Shown one piece after another: positions 1-5,637 of a stretch of 5,637 nt of DNA. How positions within the stretch are numbered: the first letter of the stretch is position 1; each line of letters opens with the position of its first letter. The notes beneath the pieces are model-generated. The model worked only from the letters and a program-made list of their open reading frames with translations. It was not told where the DNA came from and made no database searches. Both the position numbers and the translations under genes were made by a program. This stretch comes from DATGMB01 sp035293845 (lineage in GTDB: Bacteria; Acidobacteriota; Terriglobia; Bryobacterales; Bryobacteraceae). The stretch spans positions 1-5,637 of the forward strand of contig DATGMB010000214.1 in assembly GCA_035293845.1 (NCBI GenBank), read 5' to 3'.

Positions 1-131
1 CGCTCGAGCAGTACCACGACCGTATCGAGCGCAGCCTGACGGGCGAGCGGGTGGATGCGGAAGTCGAGCGCTGGCTTGCCGAGGCGCGGCGGCGCAACGA
101 AATCATCTACCATCCGGAGGCGTTCGAATGA
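1..131 (+). CDS. C-terminal tail of an upstream gene, possibly a SurA/PpiC-type periplasmic chaperone (partial)
   Basis: The reading frame is open from base 3 to the TGA at 129-131 and gives 42 residues, ending in ERWLAEARRRNEIIYHPEAF-E. The tail is a charged, helical stretch (VDAEVERWLAEARRR) followed by a short strand-like end (IIYHPEAF). From memory this resembles the last helix of SurA-N/PpiC-type chaperones, where a helix of the type 'ER-hydrophobic-x-x-WL-x-x-AR' closes the chaperone core; this is pattern recall and the catalytic or substrate-binding part lies outside the window. The stop overlaps the tamB start as ATGA (128-131), which strongly supports a real gene end and translational coupling. 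A periplasmic chaperone for outer-membrane proteins would fit beside tamB. It could equally be another envelope protein with a helical tail. The gene end is confident, the family assignment is not. Confidence 0.5.
   Translation, partial: LEQYHDRIERSLTGERVDAEVERWLAEARRRNEIIYHPEAFE
116..120 (+). promoter_or_regulatory. Shine-Dalgarno site of tamB
   Basis: GGAGG lies seven bases before the ATG at 128, inside the last codons of the upstream gene. It is a near-ideal ribosome binding site and fixes the tamB start. Together with the ATGA stop/start overlap it indicates that tamB is translated from the same message as the upstream gene, either by re-initiation or independently. Confidence 0.8.
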
Positions 132-3100
132 CCCGCCGGCGGGCGCTGTGGATCGCGGGCGGCGCGGTAGCGGCGTTGGGCGTGGCCGCGGTCGCGGTGG
201 TGGCCGTGATTGAGAGCCCGTGGTTCGCGGAGCGCGTCCGCGAGGGAATCGCGGCCCGCATCGAGGAGGCGACCGGCGGCCGCGTGGAAATCGAAAGCTT
301 CCGCTTCGACTGGCGCGCGCTGCGCGCCGAAATCCGCGGCTTCACGCTGCATGGGACGGAAACGCCGCCTCAACCGCCGCTGTTGCGGGTGCAGGCGGTC
401 ACGGTCGGGCTGAAGCTCGTCTCCGTGCTGCGGCGCGATGTGAATGTCCGCTCGCTCGAAGTCTCGGCGCCGCGAGTCAATTTGATCGTCTACCCCGATG
501 GACGGACGAACGTGCCGCAGCCCAGGGCGCCCGCGGCGGGAAGTACGGTGGAAACGATCTTGAAGCTGGCGATCGCGGAATTTCGCATCGCGAACGGCAT
601 CTTCACGGTCGATTCCCGGCGCGCCACGCCGTTTGCGGCTCATGGGCAGAATCTTGCGGCGCTGGTCCGGTACGCCGGCATACCGGAGCCCCGATATGAG
701 GGCACCGTGCGGATTGCGCCGCTCGAACTCGCTATCAACGGCGGCGCAGCGCAGCCGGTGGAGGTCGCACTCACGGCCGTGCTGGAGAAGAGCCGCGTCA
801 CGGTGAGCGCCGGCCGCCTTGCGAGCGCCGGCTCGTCGGTCGAATTTTCGGGCGCCGTCGAGGACTGGAGCCGGCCGCACGGAACCTTGCATTACGATGC
901 GCACGTCGCGCTCGCCGATGTGGCGCGCGTGTTTCACGCGGCGGAACTGCTGGGCGGGGAAGGCCGCGCGCAAGGGACGCTCGATTTTACCGGCACGAGC
1001 CAGTGGAGCGCCGCCGGGAATGTGCAGGCCAGCGGCGTGGGCTACCGGGACTCTACGATCGCCATTCGCGACGGCCGGTTCGGTGCCGCGATGACGGCGG
1101 GTCCGTCGGAAATCGATCTGCGCGGCGCGCGCGTCTCCGGAGTCTATGTCAGCGCGATCGGCCAGGCGCCGGCGGATGGACGGATCGCAGAAATCGTTTT
1201 GCGCGAGCGGCTGCTGGAGTTGCGGAACATCTCGCTCGGCGCCCTGGGCGGCATATTCCGCGGCCAGGGGCGGCTGCGGGACTGGCGGGATTACACGGTC
1301 GAAGGCGAAATCGCAGGCTTCGCGGCGCGGCGGGTTGTTGCGTTGTACAGCCGCGCGCCGCTGCCGTGGGATGCGCAGGCGGCCGGCACGGTGCGGCTCG
1401 AAGGCGCGCTGGCGCGGCGCAGTCAATTCCGCGCCGCCGCGAAGGTCGAACTCACGCCGGCCGCGGTCAGCGCGCCGGTGCACGGCCAGATCGACGCCAG
1501 CTACGACGCCAGCCGGAATGTGCTCGATCTGGGGCACTCGACCCTGAGCCTGCCGGCATCGCGCGCCGAATTCGCGGGCGCGTTCGGGCGATCGCTGCGC
1601 GTCTCGCTCGAAACGCGCGATCTCAACGACCTGCTGCCTATTCTCGGCGAGAATGCGGCGGAGCTGCCGGTGCGCCTGACAGGCGGAACGGCAAAGTTCG
1701 ACGGCAGCATCATGGGGCCGCTGGACCGCCCGCAATTCGCGGGAACGTTGAGCGCCACGCAATTCGCGGTCGACGGGCGGCCAGTGGATTCGCTGCGTGC
1801 TGAAGTGACCGCTTCCCCGGAGAATATCCACCTGCAGAACGCCGTGGCGTCGCGCGGCGCGGTTACGGCGCGGTTCGACGCCGCCATCGGCCTGCAGGAC
1901 TGGCATGCGGGCGAGAGCAGCCCAATCTACGGCGCGGCGTCCCTTTCCAATGCGCCTGCCGCCGATCTGCTGACGGTGGCGCAAGTCGCGAAGGTGCCCG
2001 TGACCGGCTCGGTCAGCGTGGCAGTGCAGTTCTCCGGCACGGTGGGAAAACCGCTGGTTCAGGGCTCCGTATCCGTGCGCCAGGGGAGCGTTCGGAACGA
2101 ACCGGTCGAGAGCGCTTCCGCCCGGCTGGCGTACGGCGACAACACGCTGACTTTGACCGGCGGCCAGGCCTCGGCAGCCGGCAAAACACTCGGCTTCAGC
2201 GGTTCATTCCACCACGAGCCCGGCCGGATCGACGCGGGCCGCGCGCATTTCGAGGTCTCCAGCAATGCCATGCGGCTCGACGAGATCCGCACGCTGGAAC
2301 CGCTTCGCCATGGACTCACGGGCACGGTCCAGCTTACCGCGAACGGCGACGTGGACCTGACGCCGGCGCCGCACCTGATGGCGCTCACGGCAAACGTTTC
2401 CGCTCGCGGCCTCCAACTCGATGGGCAGCGGCTGGGCGACGCCGATCTGCACGCCACCTCGCAGGGCCCGGTGCTGCAGGCGCACGTCCAGGCGGGCATC
2501 GCCGGTTCCACGGTGAACGGCGATGGCACGGTGCGGCTCGAAGGCGATGATCCCGTGGATGGCGTGGTAAAGTTTTCGCGGATCGATTTCGCGCAGTTGC
2601 GGCCCTGGCTTCCCGCCACGCCGGTGCCGCTCGTAGGCTTCGCGGAGGGCGAGGTCCGCATCTCCGGTCCAGCCCTCCATACCGACGCTCTGCGCGCGGA
2701 ATTGCGGGTGCCATCGCTCGAAATCGGACCGGCGCCCAGCCCGGACGTTCCCGTCAACCTCACGCTGCGCAACGCGGGGCCGATCGTCGCTGCTCTGAAG
2801 GGATCGACCGTCACGGTCTCCAGCGCGCGCCTGGTCGGCCGGATCACCGACGTTACCCTCTCGGGCAAGCTGGATCTCGGGAATCCGAACCCGCTCGACC
2901 TGCGGGTCGCCGGACGAATCGATCTGGCGGCGGTGCATGAGTTCAACCGCGATTTCACGGCAACCGGCACCGTTAACGCGGATGCCGGCGTGCGGGGCAC
3001 GTTCGCTGCGCCCCGCATCACCGGACGCGTTCAGTTTCAGGATGCCGCTTTCAATGTCGCCGATTTTCCGAACGGGATCTCGAGCGCCTCGGGCGTGATC

Positions 3101-4186
3101 GTCTTCACGGGCGACCGCGCCACGATCCAGGCGTTCGAAGGCGAGACCGGCGGCGGCAAGGTGCGGCTCACCGGCTTTGCCGGCTACGATGGCGGCCGCC
3201 TGGTCTTCCAGGTGCACGCTGCAGCCAAGGAAGTCCGCGTGCGCTATCCGGAAGGCGTCAGCACGGTGGCGGATGCGAACCTGCGGCTAACCGGCACGTC
3301 CGACCGCAGCACCCTGGGCGGAACCATCACGATCCGGCGCACGGGGTTCAATCCGCAATCGGATTTCGGCTCGCTCATCGCGACCTCGGCCGAGCCGACG
3401 CGGACGCCCTCGGCTCGCACCGGCCTGCTCGGGGGAATCAACTTCGACGTGCAGATCGAATCCGCGCCCGACGCGCAGTTCCAGAGCTCGCTGACGCAGG
3501 ACCTGCAGGTGGATGTGAACCTTCGCCTGCGCGGAACGCTGGGCAATCCCGCGCTGGTCGGGCGCATCAACATCGTCCAGGGACAGGTGGTCTTTTACGG
3601 GACGAAGTACACGATTCACCAGGGATCGGTCGCCTTCTACAATCCGCTGAAGATCGACCCGGTATTCGATATCGACCTGGAGACCAAGGCGCGCGGCATC
3701 GATATCACGCTCACCATCTCGGGAACGCTGAACAAGCTGAACCTGACGCCGCGCTCGGACCCGCCGCTACAGTTCAGCGAGATTGTGCAGTTGCTCGCCA
3801 CGGGCGACGCTCCGGCGCTCGACCCGGCGCTCATCGGGCAGCAGAACGGCGCGCCGCAGGGCTGGCAGCAATCGGGGGCCTCGGCGCTGCTCGGCCAGGC
3901 CATCGCCAGCCCCGTGACCGGCCGCCTGCAGAAGTTTTTCGGCGTAAGCCGGCTGCGCATCGATCCGACCCTGCCCGGCATCGAAACCAACAACCCGCAG
4001 GCGCGCGTGACGCTCGAGCAGCAGGTCACACCCGATATCACGTTCACCTACATCACCAACGTGACGAGCACCAATCCGCAGGTGGTGCGGATGGAGTGGG
4101 CCTTTGCCAAGCGATGGTCCGTGGTGGCGCTGCGGGAGGAGAATGGCGTGTTCGGGCTGGACTTTTTCTACAAGAAGCGGTTCTGA
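128..4186 (+). CDS. tamB: TamB-like translocation and assembly module protein (DUF490/TamB domain)
   Basis: This 1352-residue protein belongs to the TamB/AsmA-like family of envelope proteins. These are anchored in the inner membrane and span the periplasm as a long hydrophobic beta groove; known members act in outer-membrane protein assembly (with TamA) and in phospholipid transport to the outer membrane. Residues 3-5 are RRR, followed by a single hydrophobic anchor at about 6-28. Then comes an amphipathic AsmA-like start (SPWFAERVREGIAARIEEAT at 30-49, GGRVEIESFRFDW at 50-62) and YPDGRTN at 122-128. The middle is beta-rich, with recurring short strands such as GTVRLEG (420-426 and 800-806), GEVRISG (841-847) and GKVRLTG (1010-1016). 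The C-terminal TamB domain covers roughly the last 300-350 residues, with GRINIVQGQVVFYGTKY from 1145, SDPPLQFSEIVQLLATGD at 1210-1227, KFFGVSRLRIDPT at 1269-1281 and a final aromatic-rich strand ending in Phe. Length is close to E. coli TamB (about 1260). I see no cysteine in it. The start is set by GGAGG and the ATGA overlap. No TamA/BamA-like gene is in view. Confidence 0.93.
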   Translation: MTRRRALWIAGGAVAALGVAAVAVVAVIESPWFAERVREGIAARIEEATGGRVEIESFRFDWRALRAEIRGFTLHGTETPPQPPLLRVQAVTVGLKLVSVLRRDVNVRSLEVSAPRVNLIVYPDGRTNVPQPRAPAAGSTVETILKLAIAEFRIANGIFTVDSRRATPFAAHGQNLAALVRYAGIPEPRYEGTVRIAPLELAINGGAAQPVEVALTAVLEKSRVTVSAGRLASAGSSVEFSGAVEDWSRPHGTLHYDAHVALADVARVFHAAELLGGEGRAQGTLDFTGTSQWSAAGNVQASGVGYRDSTIAIRDGRFGAAMTAGPSEIDLRGARVSGVYVSAIGQAPADGRIAEIVLRERLLELRNISLGALGGIFRGQGRLRDWRDYTVEGEIAGFAARRVVALYSRAPLPWDAQAAGTVRLEGALARRSQFRAAAKVELTPAAVSAPVHGQIDASYDASRNVLDLGHSTLSLPASRAEFAGAFGRSLRVSLETRDLNDLLPILGENAAELPVRLTGGTAKFDGSIMGPLDRPQFAGTLSATQFAVDGRPVDSLRAEVTASPENIHLQNAVASRGAVTARFDAAIGLQDWHAGESSPIYGAASLSNAPAADLLTVAQVAKVPVTGSVSVAVQFSGTVGKPLVQGSVSVRQGSVRNEPVESASARLAYGDNTLTLTGGQASAAGKTLGFSGSFHHEPGRIDAGRAHFEVSSNAMRLDEIRTLEPLRHGLTGTVQLTANGDVDLTPAPHLMALTANVSARGLQLDGQRLGDADLHATSQGPVLQAHVQAGIAGSTVNGDGTVRLEGDDPVDGVVKFSRIDFAQLRPWLPATPVPLVGFAEGEVRISGPALHTDALRAELRVPSLEIGPAPSPDVPVNLTLRNAGPIVAALKGSTVTVSSARLVGRITDVTLSGKLDLGNPNPLDLRVAGRIDLAAVHEFNRDFTATGTVNADAGVRGTFAAPRITGRVQFQDAAFNVADFPNGISSASGVIVFTGDRATIQAFEGETGGGKVRLTGFAGYDGGRLVFQVHAAAKEVRVRYPEGVSTVADANLRLTGTSDRSTLGGTITIRRTGFNPQSDFGSLIATSAEPTRTPSARTGLLGGINFDVQIESAPDAQFQSSLTQDLQVDVNLRLRGTLGNPALVGRINIVQGQVVFYGTKYTIHQGSVAFYNPLKIDPVFDIDLETKARGIDITLTISGTLNKLNLTPRSDPPLQFSEIVQLLATGDAPALDPALIGQQNGAPQGWQQSGASALLGQAIASPVTGRLQKFFGVSRLRIDPTLPGIETNNPQARVTLEQQVTPDITFTYITNVTSTNPQVVRMEWAFAKRWSVVALREENGVFGLDFFYKKRF

Positions 4187-4767
4187 TCTTCGGCGGCTTC
4201 CTCTAACTGGACCTTGTCGTAGAGATCCGCAAGGTTCAACGTGCAGCAGATCGAATCGATCGTAATCGACTCATCCAGGCTGCTCGCGCTGGTCAGCAGC
4301 CACTTGCCGTTGGCCTGGCGGGTATAGAGGTCCACGCGAATGTGATCGGAGGCGACGAGCAGGTACTCGGAAAGCGACGGGATGGATTGGTAGAGCTCGA
4401 ATTTGCGGCCGCGGTCGTAGCGCTCGGTGGATTCCGAGAGAACCTCGGCGATGAATGACGGATTCAGCAGATTATCGCGGCCGCTTCGGAACTGGGGCTC
4501 ACCGCAAACGGCGGAGATGTCCGGGTATGTGTACCAGGCGGTCGCCGGGACGTGGACTCGCATGTCGCTCCCGTAAACGCGGCAAGGCCGCCCCAGGAAC
4601 TGCTGGCCCAGGCGAAGTATAAGATTTGACGCCAGCAAGTTATGAGGTTCGCCGGCTCCGGCCATCGCGAAGATCTCACCGCGATAGTACTCGCTCTTGT
4701 ACGGTGCCTTGCGTTCGATCGCCAGGTACTCTTCTTCGCTCAGAAATGTCTTCGGCTGCGTCGACAT
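4168..4767 (-). CDS. Uma2-family (DUF820) putative endonuclease
   Basis: The 199-residue product matches the Uma2 family, PD-(D/E)XK-fold proteins that are abundant in cyanobacteria and some soil phyla and whose cellular role is largely unknown. Numbered from the ATG at 4767, visible family marks are the N-terminal LSEEEYLAIE, the E-YYRGE segment with E31, AGEPHN-LLASNL, YPDI with D83, FIAEVLSEST with E108, and YDRGRKFELY with D118 and K122. E31, D83, E108 and K122 are the likely metal-binding/catalytic set, so the fold looks intact. The ATG at 4767 is preferred over a GTG at 4800 because AGAGGG sits seven bases before it and homologues usually begin shortly before the LSEEEYL segment. Its 3' end overlaps the 3' end of tamB by 19 bp in convergent orientation, so neither gene has room for a separate terminator. 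The gene is less GC-rich (about 50-60% in lines I counted) than tamB or the deacetylase (about 68-73%), which suggests recent acquisition. No toxin/antitoxin or restriction partner is seen beside it. Confidence 0.88.
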   Translation of the reverse strand: MSTQPKTFLSEEEYLAIERKAPYKSEYYRGEIFAMAGAGEPHNLLASNLILRLGQQFLGRPCRVYGSDMRVHVPATAWYTYPDISAVCGEPQFRSGRDNLLNPSFIAEVLSESTERYDRGRKFELYQSIPSLSEYLLVASDHIRVDLYTRQANGKWLLTSASSLDESITIDSICCTLNLADLYDKVQLEEAAEDQNRFL

Positions 4768-4774
4768 CGCAGTA

Positions 4775-4780
4775 CCCTCT
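4775..4780 (-). promoter_or_regulatory. Shine-Dalgarno site of the Uma2-family gene
   Basis: Read on the minus strand, AGAGGG lies seven bases before the ATG at 4767. This decides the start in favour of that ATG over the GTG codon eleven codons upstream. Confidence 0.6.
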
Positions 4781-4834
4781 GAATCTACGTTACCACGCAC
4801 CCTCGCCGGTGCCGGCTTACGTGTGCTCTGTACT

Positions 4835-4840
4835 TACAAT
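4835..4840 (+). promoter_or_regulatory. Possible -10 box for the deacetylase-ACP operon
   Basis: TACAAT matches the sigma-70 consensus TATAAT at five of six bases and lies in the only AT-rich patch of the divergent intergenic region. Transcription would start near 4846-4848 and leave a leader of under 20 bases before the ATG at 4864. I see no good -35 hexamer at 15-18 bases upstream (the sequence there is GC-rich, around GCCGGCTTAC), so this is a weak call. It could depend on an activator or an alternative sigma factor, or be chance. Confidence 0.3.
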
Positions 4841-4864
4841 AGAAGATTCGCAAGAAGATTCGCA
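4841..4864 (+). repeat. Perfect 12-bp tandem duplication at the deacetylase start
   Basis: The unit AGAAGATTCGCA occurs twice back to back (4841-4852 and 4853-4864) with no mismatch; the last A is the first base of the deacetylase ATG. Each copy carries an AGAAG purine run that could serve as a weak ribosome binding site. Only the second copy is correctly spaced (AAGAAG at 4852-4857, six bases before the ATG). The unit is 12 bp, so gain or loss of a copy would not alter the coding frame but would change the distance between the possible -10 box and the start codon. Confidence 0.85.
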
Positions 4865-5577
4865 TGCAGCCGGTCCCACCCGCCATTCTCGCCTCCGCCG
4901 GCTTCCTCGCCTGGGCCGTCCGCGGGCGGTCCGCGGCGGTGCTCGCTCCCTCCGCCTGGCGCGGTCCGCGGGACCGCTCGCGCATCGCGCTGACCTTCGA
5001 CGATGGGCCGAGCGAGAGCACGCCCCTGCTGCTCGAAATCCTCGCCCGGCATCGCGTGGCGGCCACTTTCTTTCAGTGCGGCGCCAATGTGGAGCGCCTG
5101 CCCGCCGTCGCGCGGGAGGTCCGCAGCGCCGGCCACGAGATCGGCAATCACAGCCACACCCATCCGTATCTCTGCTTTCGCTCGCCCCGTTTCATGGAAG
5201 CCGAGATCTGCCGCGCGCAGGAGGCCATCGAGCGCCATACCGGGGCCGTGCCGGCCTGGTTTCGCGCCCCGTTCGGCGTCCGCTGGTTCGGACTGGGACG
5301 GGCGCAGCGGCGCGCCGGAGTGGGTGGCGTCATGTGGACCGCAATCGGCTATGATTGGAAGGCGAAGGCGGATGCGGTGGCTGCCCGGCTGGTCTCGCGA
5401 GTGGAGAACGGAGCCATTCTTTGCCTTCACGATGGACGCGAGCTCCGCGCCAGGCCGGATATCGGCGTGACCGTGGAGGCGGTCCGTCGTCTGGTGCCCG
5501 TGCTGCTGGAACGGGGCTACACTTTTGAAACCGTGAGCCGATTGCTATGTCCGACGAACTCATCCAACGCGTCCTGA
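4864..5577 (+). CDS. Polysaccharide deacetylase (NodB homology domain, carbohydrate esterase family 4)
   Basis: The 237-residue product is a compact NodB-domain protein, the metal-dependent family that removes N- or O-acetyl groups from sugars such as GlcNAc in peptidoglycan, chitin-like oligomers or lipid-linked glycans. All main motifs are present: TFDDGP at 44-49 (D46 likely catalytic base, D47 metal ligand), NHSHTH at 95-100 (H96 and H100 metal ligands), RAPFG at 134-138, YDW at 163-165 and LHDG at 188-191 (H189 likely catalytic acid). It should therefore be active. The N-terminus has a short hydrophobic run at about 5-19 followed by R20 and R22, with no positive charge before it, so it is a poor Sec signal; it may be a membrane anchor with the domain in the cytoplasm, or no anchor at all. 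Five cysteines (72, 104, 116, 187, 229) also lean to a cytoplasmic site. The ATG at 4864 is preceded by AAGAAG with a six-base spacer. The 3' end overlaps the ACP gene by 31 bp, so the substrate may belong to a lipid or glycolipid pathway; the exact substrate cannot be told. Confidence 0.92.
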   Translation: MQPVPPAILASAGFLAWAVRGRSAAVLAPSAWRGPRDRSRIALTFDDGPSESTPLLLEILARHRVAATFFQCGANVERLPAVAREVRSAGHEIGNHSHTHPYLCFRSPRFMEAEICRAQEAIERHTGAVPAWFRAPFGVRWFGLGRAQRRAGVGGVMWTAIGYDWKAKADAVAARLVSRVENGAILCLHDGRELRARPDIGVTVEAVRRLVPVLLERGYTFETVSRLLCPTNSSNAS

Positions 5578-5637
5578 AGGCCATCGCGGCCTCCAAGCGC
5601 ATCCCTCCCGAAACCGTCACCATCGATAGCGAATTCC
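5547..5637 (+). CDS. Acyl carrier protein, N-terminal part (runs off the window)
   Basis: From the ATG at 5547 the frame stays open to the window edge, giving 30 residues: MSDELIQRVLKAIAASKRIP then PETVTIDSEF. This is the typical first helix of a phosphopantetheine carrier (M-S-D-E-hydrophobic-x-x-R-V-x-K-x-I-A) followed by the loop leading to the 'D-S-x-F' step that precedes the conserved DSL serine in ACPs. The DSL serine that carries the 4'-phosphopantetheine arm lies beyond the window. The sequence differs from housekeeping AcpP, which usually has a GV-(D/K) loop where this has SKRIPPETV, so it is more likely a specialised ACP. Its start lies 31 bp inside the deacetylase gene in another frame, with only a weak GTGAG (5533-5537) before it, which implies translational coupling to the deacetylase. 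A ketosynthase or acyltransferase gene may follow, but that is inference. Confidence 0.75.
   Translation, partial: MSDELIQRVLKAIAASKRIPPETVTIDSEF

Noticed and set aside
107..1984. A 625-residue open frame on the minus strand, antisense to tamB
   Set aside because: It is rich in Arg, Ala and His with no recognisable domain, which is typical of the shadow frame of a GC-rich gene; the plus-strand protein here is clearly TamB.
2059..3217. Two long overlapping minus-strand open frames (320 and 337 residues) opposite tamB
   Set aside because: They are mutually overlapping shadow frames with biased composition and no domain, opposite a solid gene.
4805..4816. Short inverted repeat GCCGG-TG-CCGGC in the divergent intergenic region, considered as an operator or terminator
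   Set aside because: Five-base GC arms with a two-base loop are expected by chance in such GC-rich DNA, the loop is too small for a stable RNA hairpin, and no T-run follows.
4768..4863. Promoter for the Uma2 gene on the minus strand
   Set aside because: I could not pair any -10-like hexamer with a plausible -35 at correct spacing, so no call is made.
4626..5354. A 242-residue plus-strand open frame crossing the Uma2 start and the deacetylase
   Set aside because: It overlaps the intact deacetylase in another frame and its Arg/Pro-rich sequence matches no family.
4834..5430. A 198-residue minus-strand open frame opposite the deacetylase
   Set aside because: Shadow of the deacetylase gene; no motif of its own, and the CE4 motifs on the plus strand are complete.

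Overview
The window is a high-GC, gene-dense bacterial segment with no RNA genes, CRISPR or transposase. It holds one very large gene (tamB-like), a small divergent gene of the Uma2 endonuclease family, a NodB-type polysaccharide deacetylase, and two genes cut by the window edges: the tail of a likely SurA/PpiC-type chaperone on the left and the start of an acyl carrier protein on the right. The double-membrane envelope protein TamB implies a Gram-negative (diderm) host. The style of the TamB ends, the GC-rich codon use and the lone Uma2 gene remind me of Acidobacteria (Bryobacter/Solibacter-like), but that is an inference from memory, not a search.

Layout: (1) 1-131, + strand, end of an upstream gene whose TGA overlaps the tamB start in an ATGA junction, so the two genes look translationally coupled. 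(2) 128-4186, + strand, the 1352-residue TamB/DUF490 protein with an N-terminal membrane anchor, a long beta-rich periplasmic body and a C-terminal TamB domain. (3) 4168-4767, - strand, Uma2-family protein, convergent with tamB and overlapping its 3' end by 19 bp; it is visibly less GC-rich than its neighbours. (4) 4768-4863, a 96-bp divergent intergenic region with a possible -10 box and a perfect 12-bp tandem duplication that runs into the deacetylase start codon. (5) 4864-5577, + strand, CE4/NodB polysaccharide deacetylase with all main motifs. (6) 5547 to the window end, + strand, acyl carrier protein start, overlapping the deacetylase by 31 bp. No stretch longer than about 100 bases lacks a gene.

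How it fits together: the left block (chaperone tail + TamB) looks like an outer-membrane biogenesis operon. The right block (deacetylase + ACP) looks like the start of a separate operon, perhaps for a specialised lipid or glycolipid, since an ACP tightly coupled to a deacetylase is not the ordinary fatty-acid synthesis context. The Uma2 gene sits between the two blocks as an apparent insertion. I see no strong evidence for a wholly new system in the window; the most notable points are the deacetylase-ACP coupling, the 12-bp duplication at the deacetylase start, and the compositionally distinct Uma2 gene.
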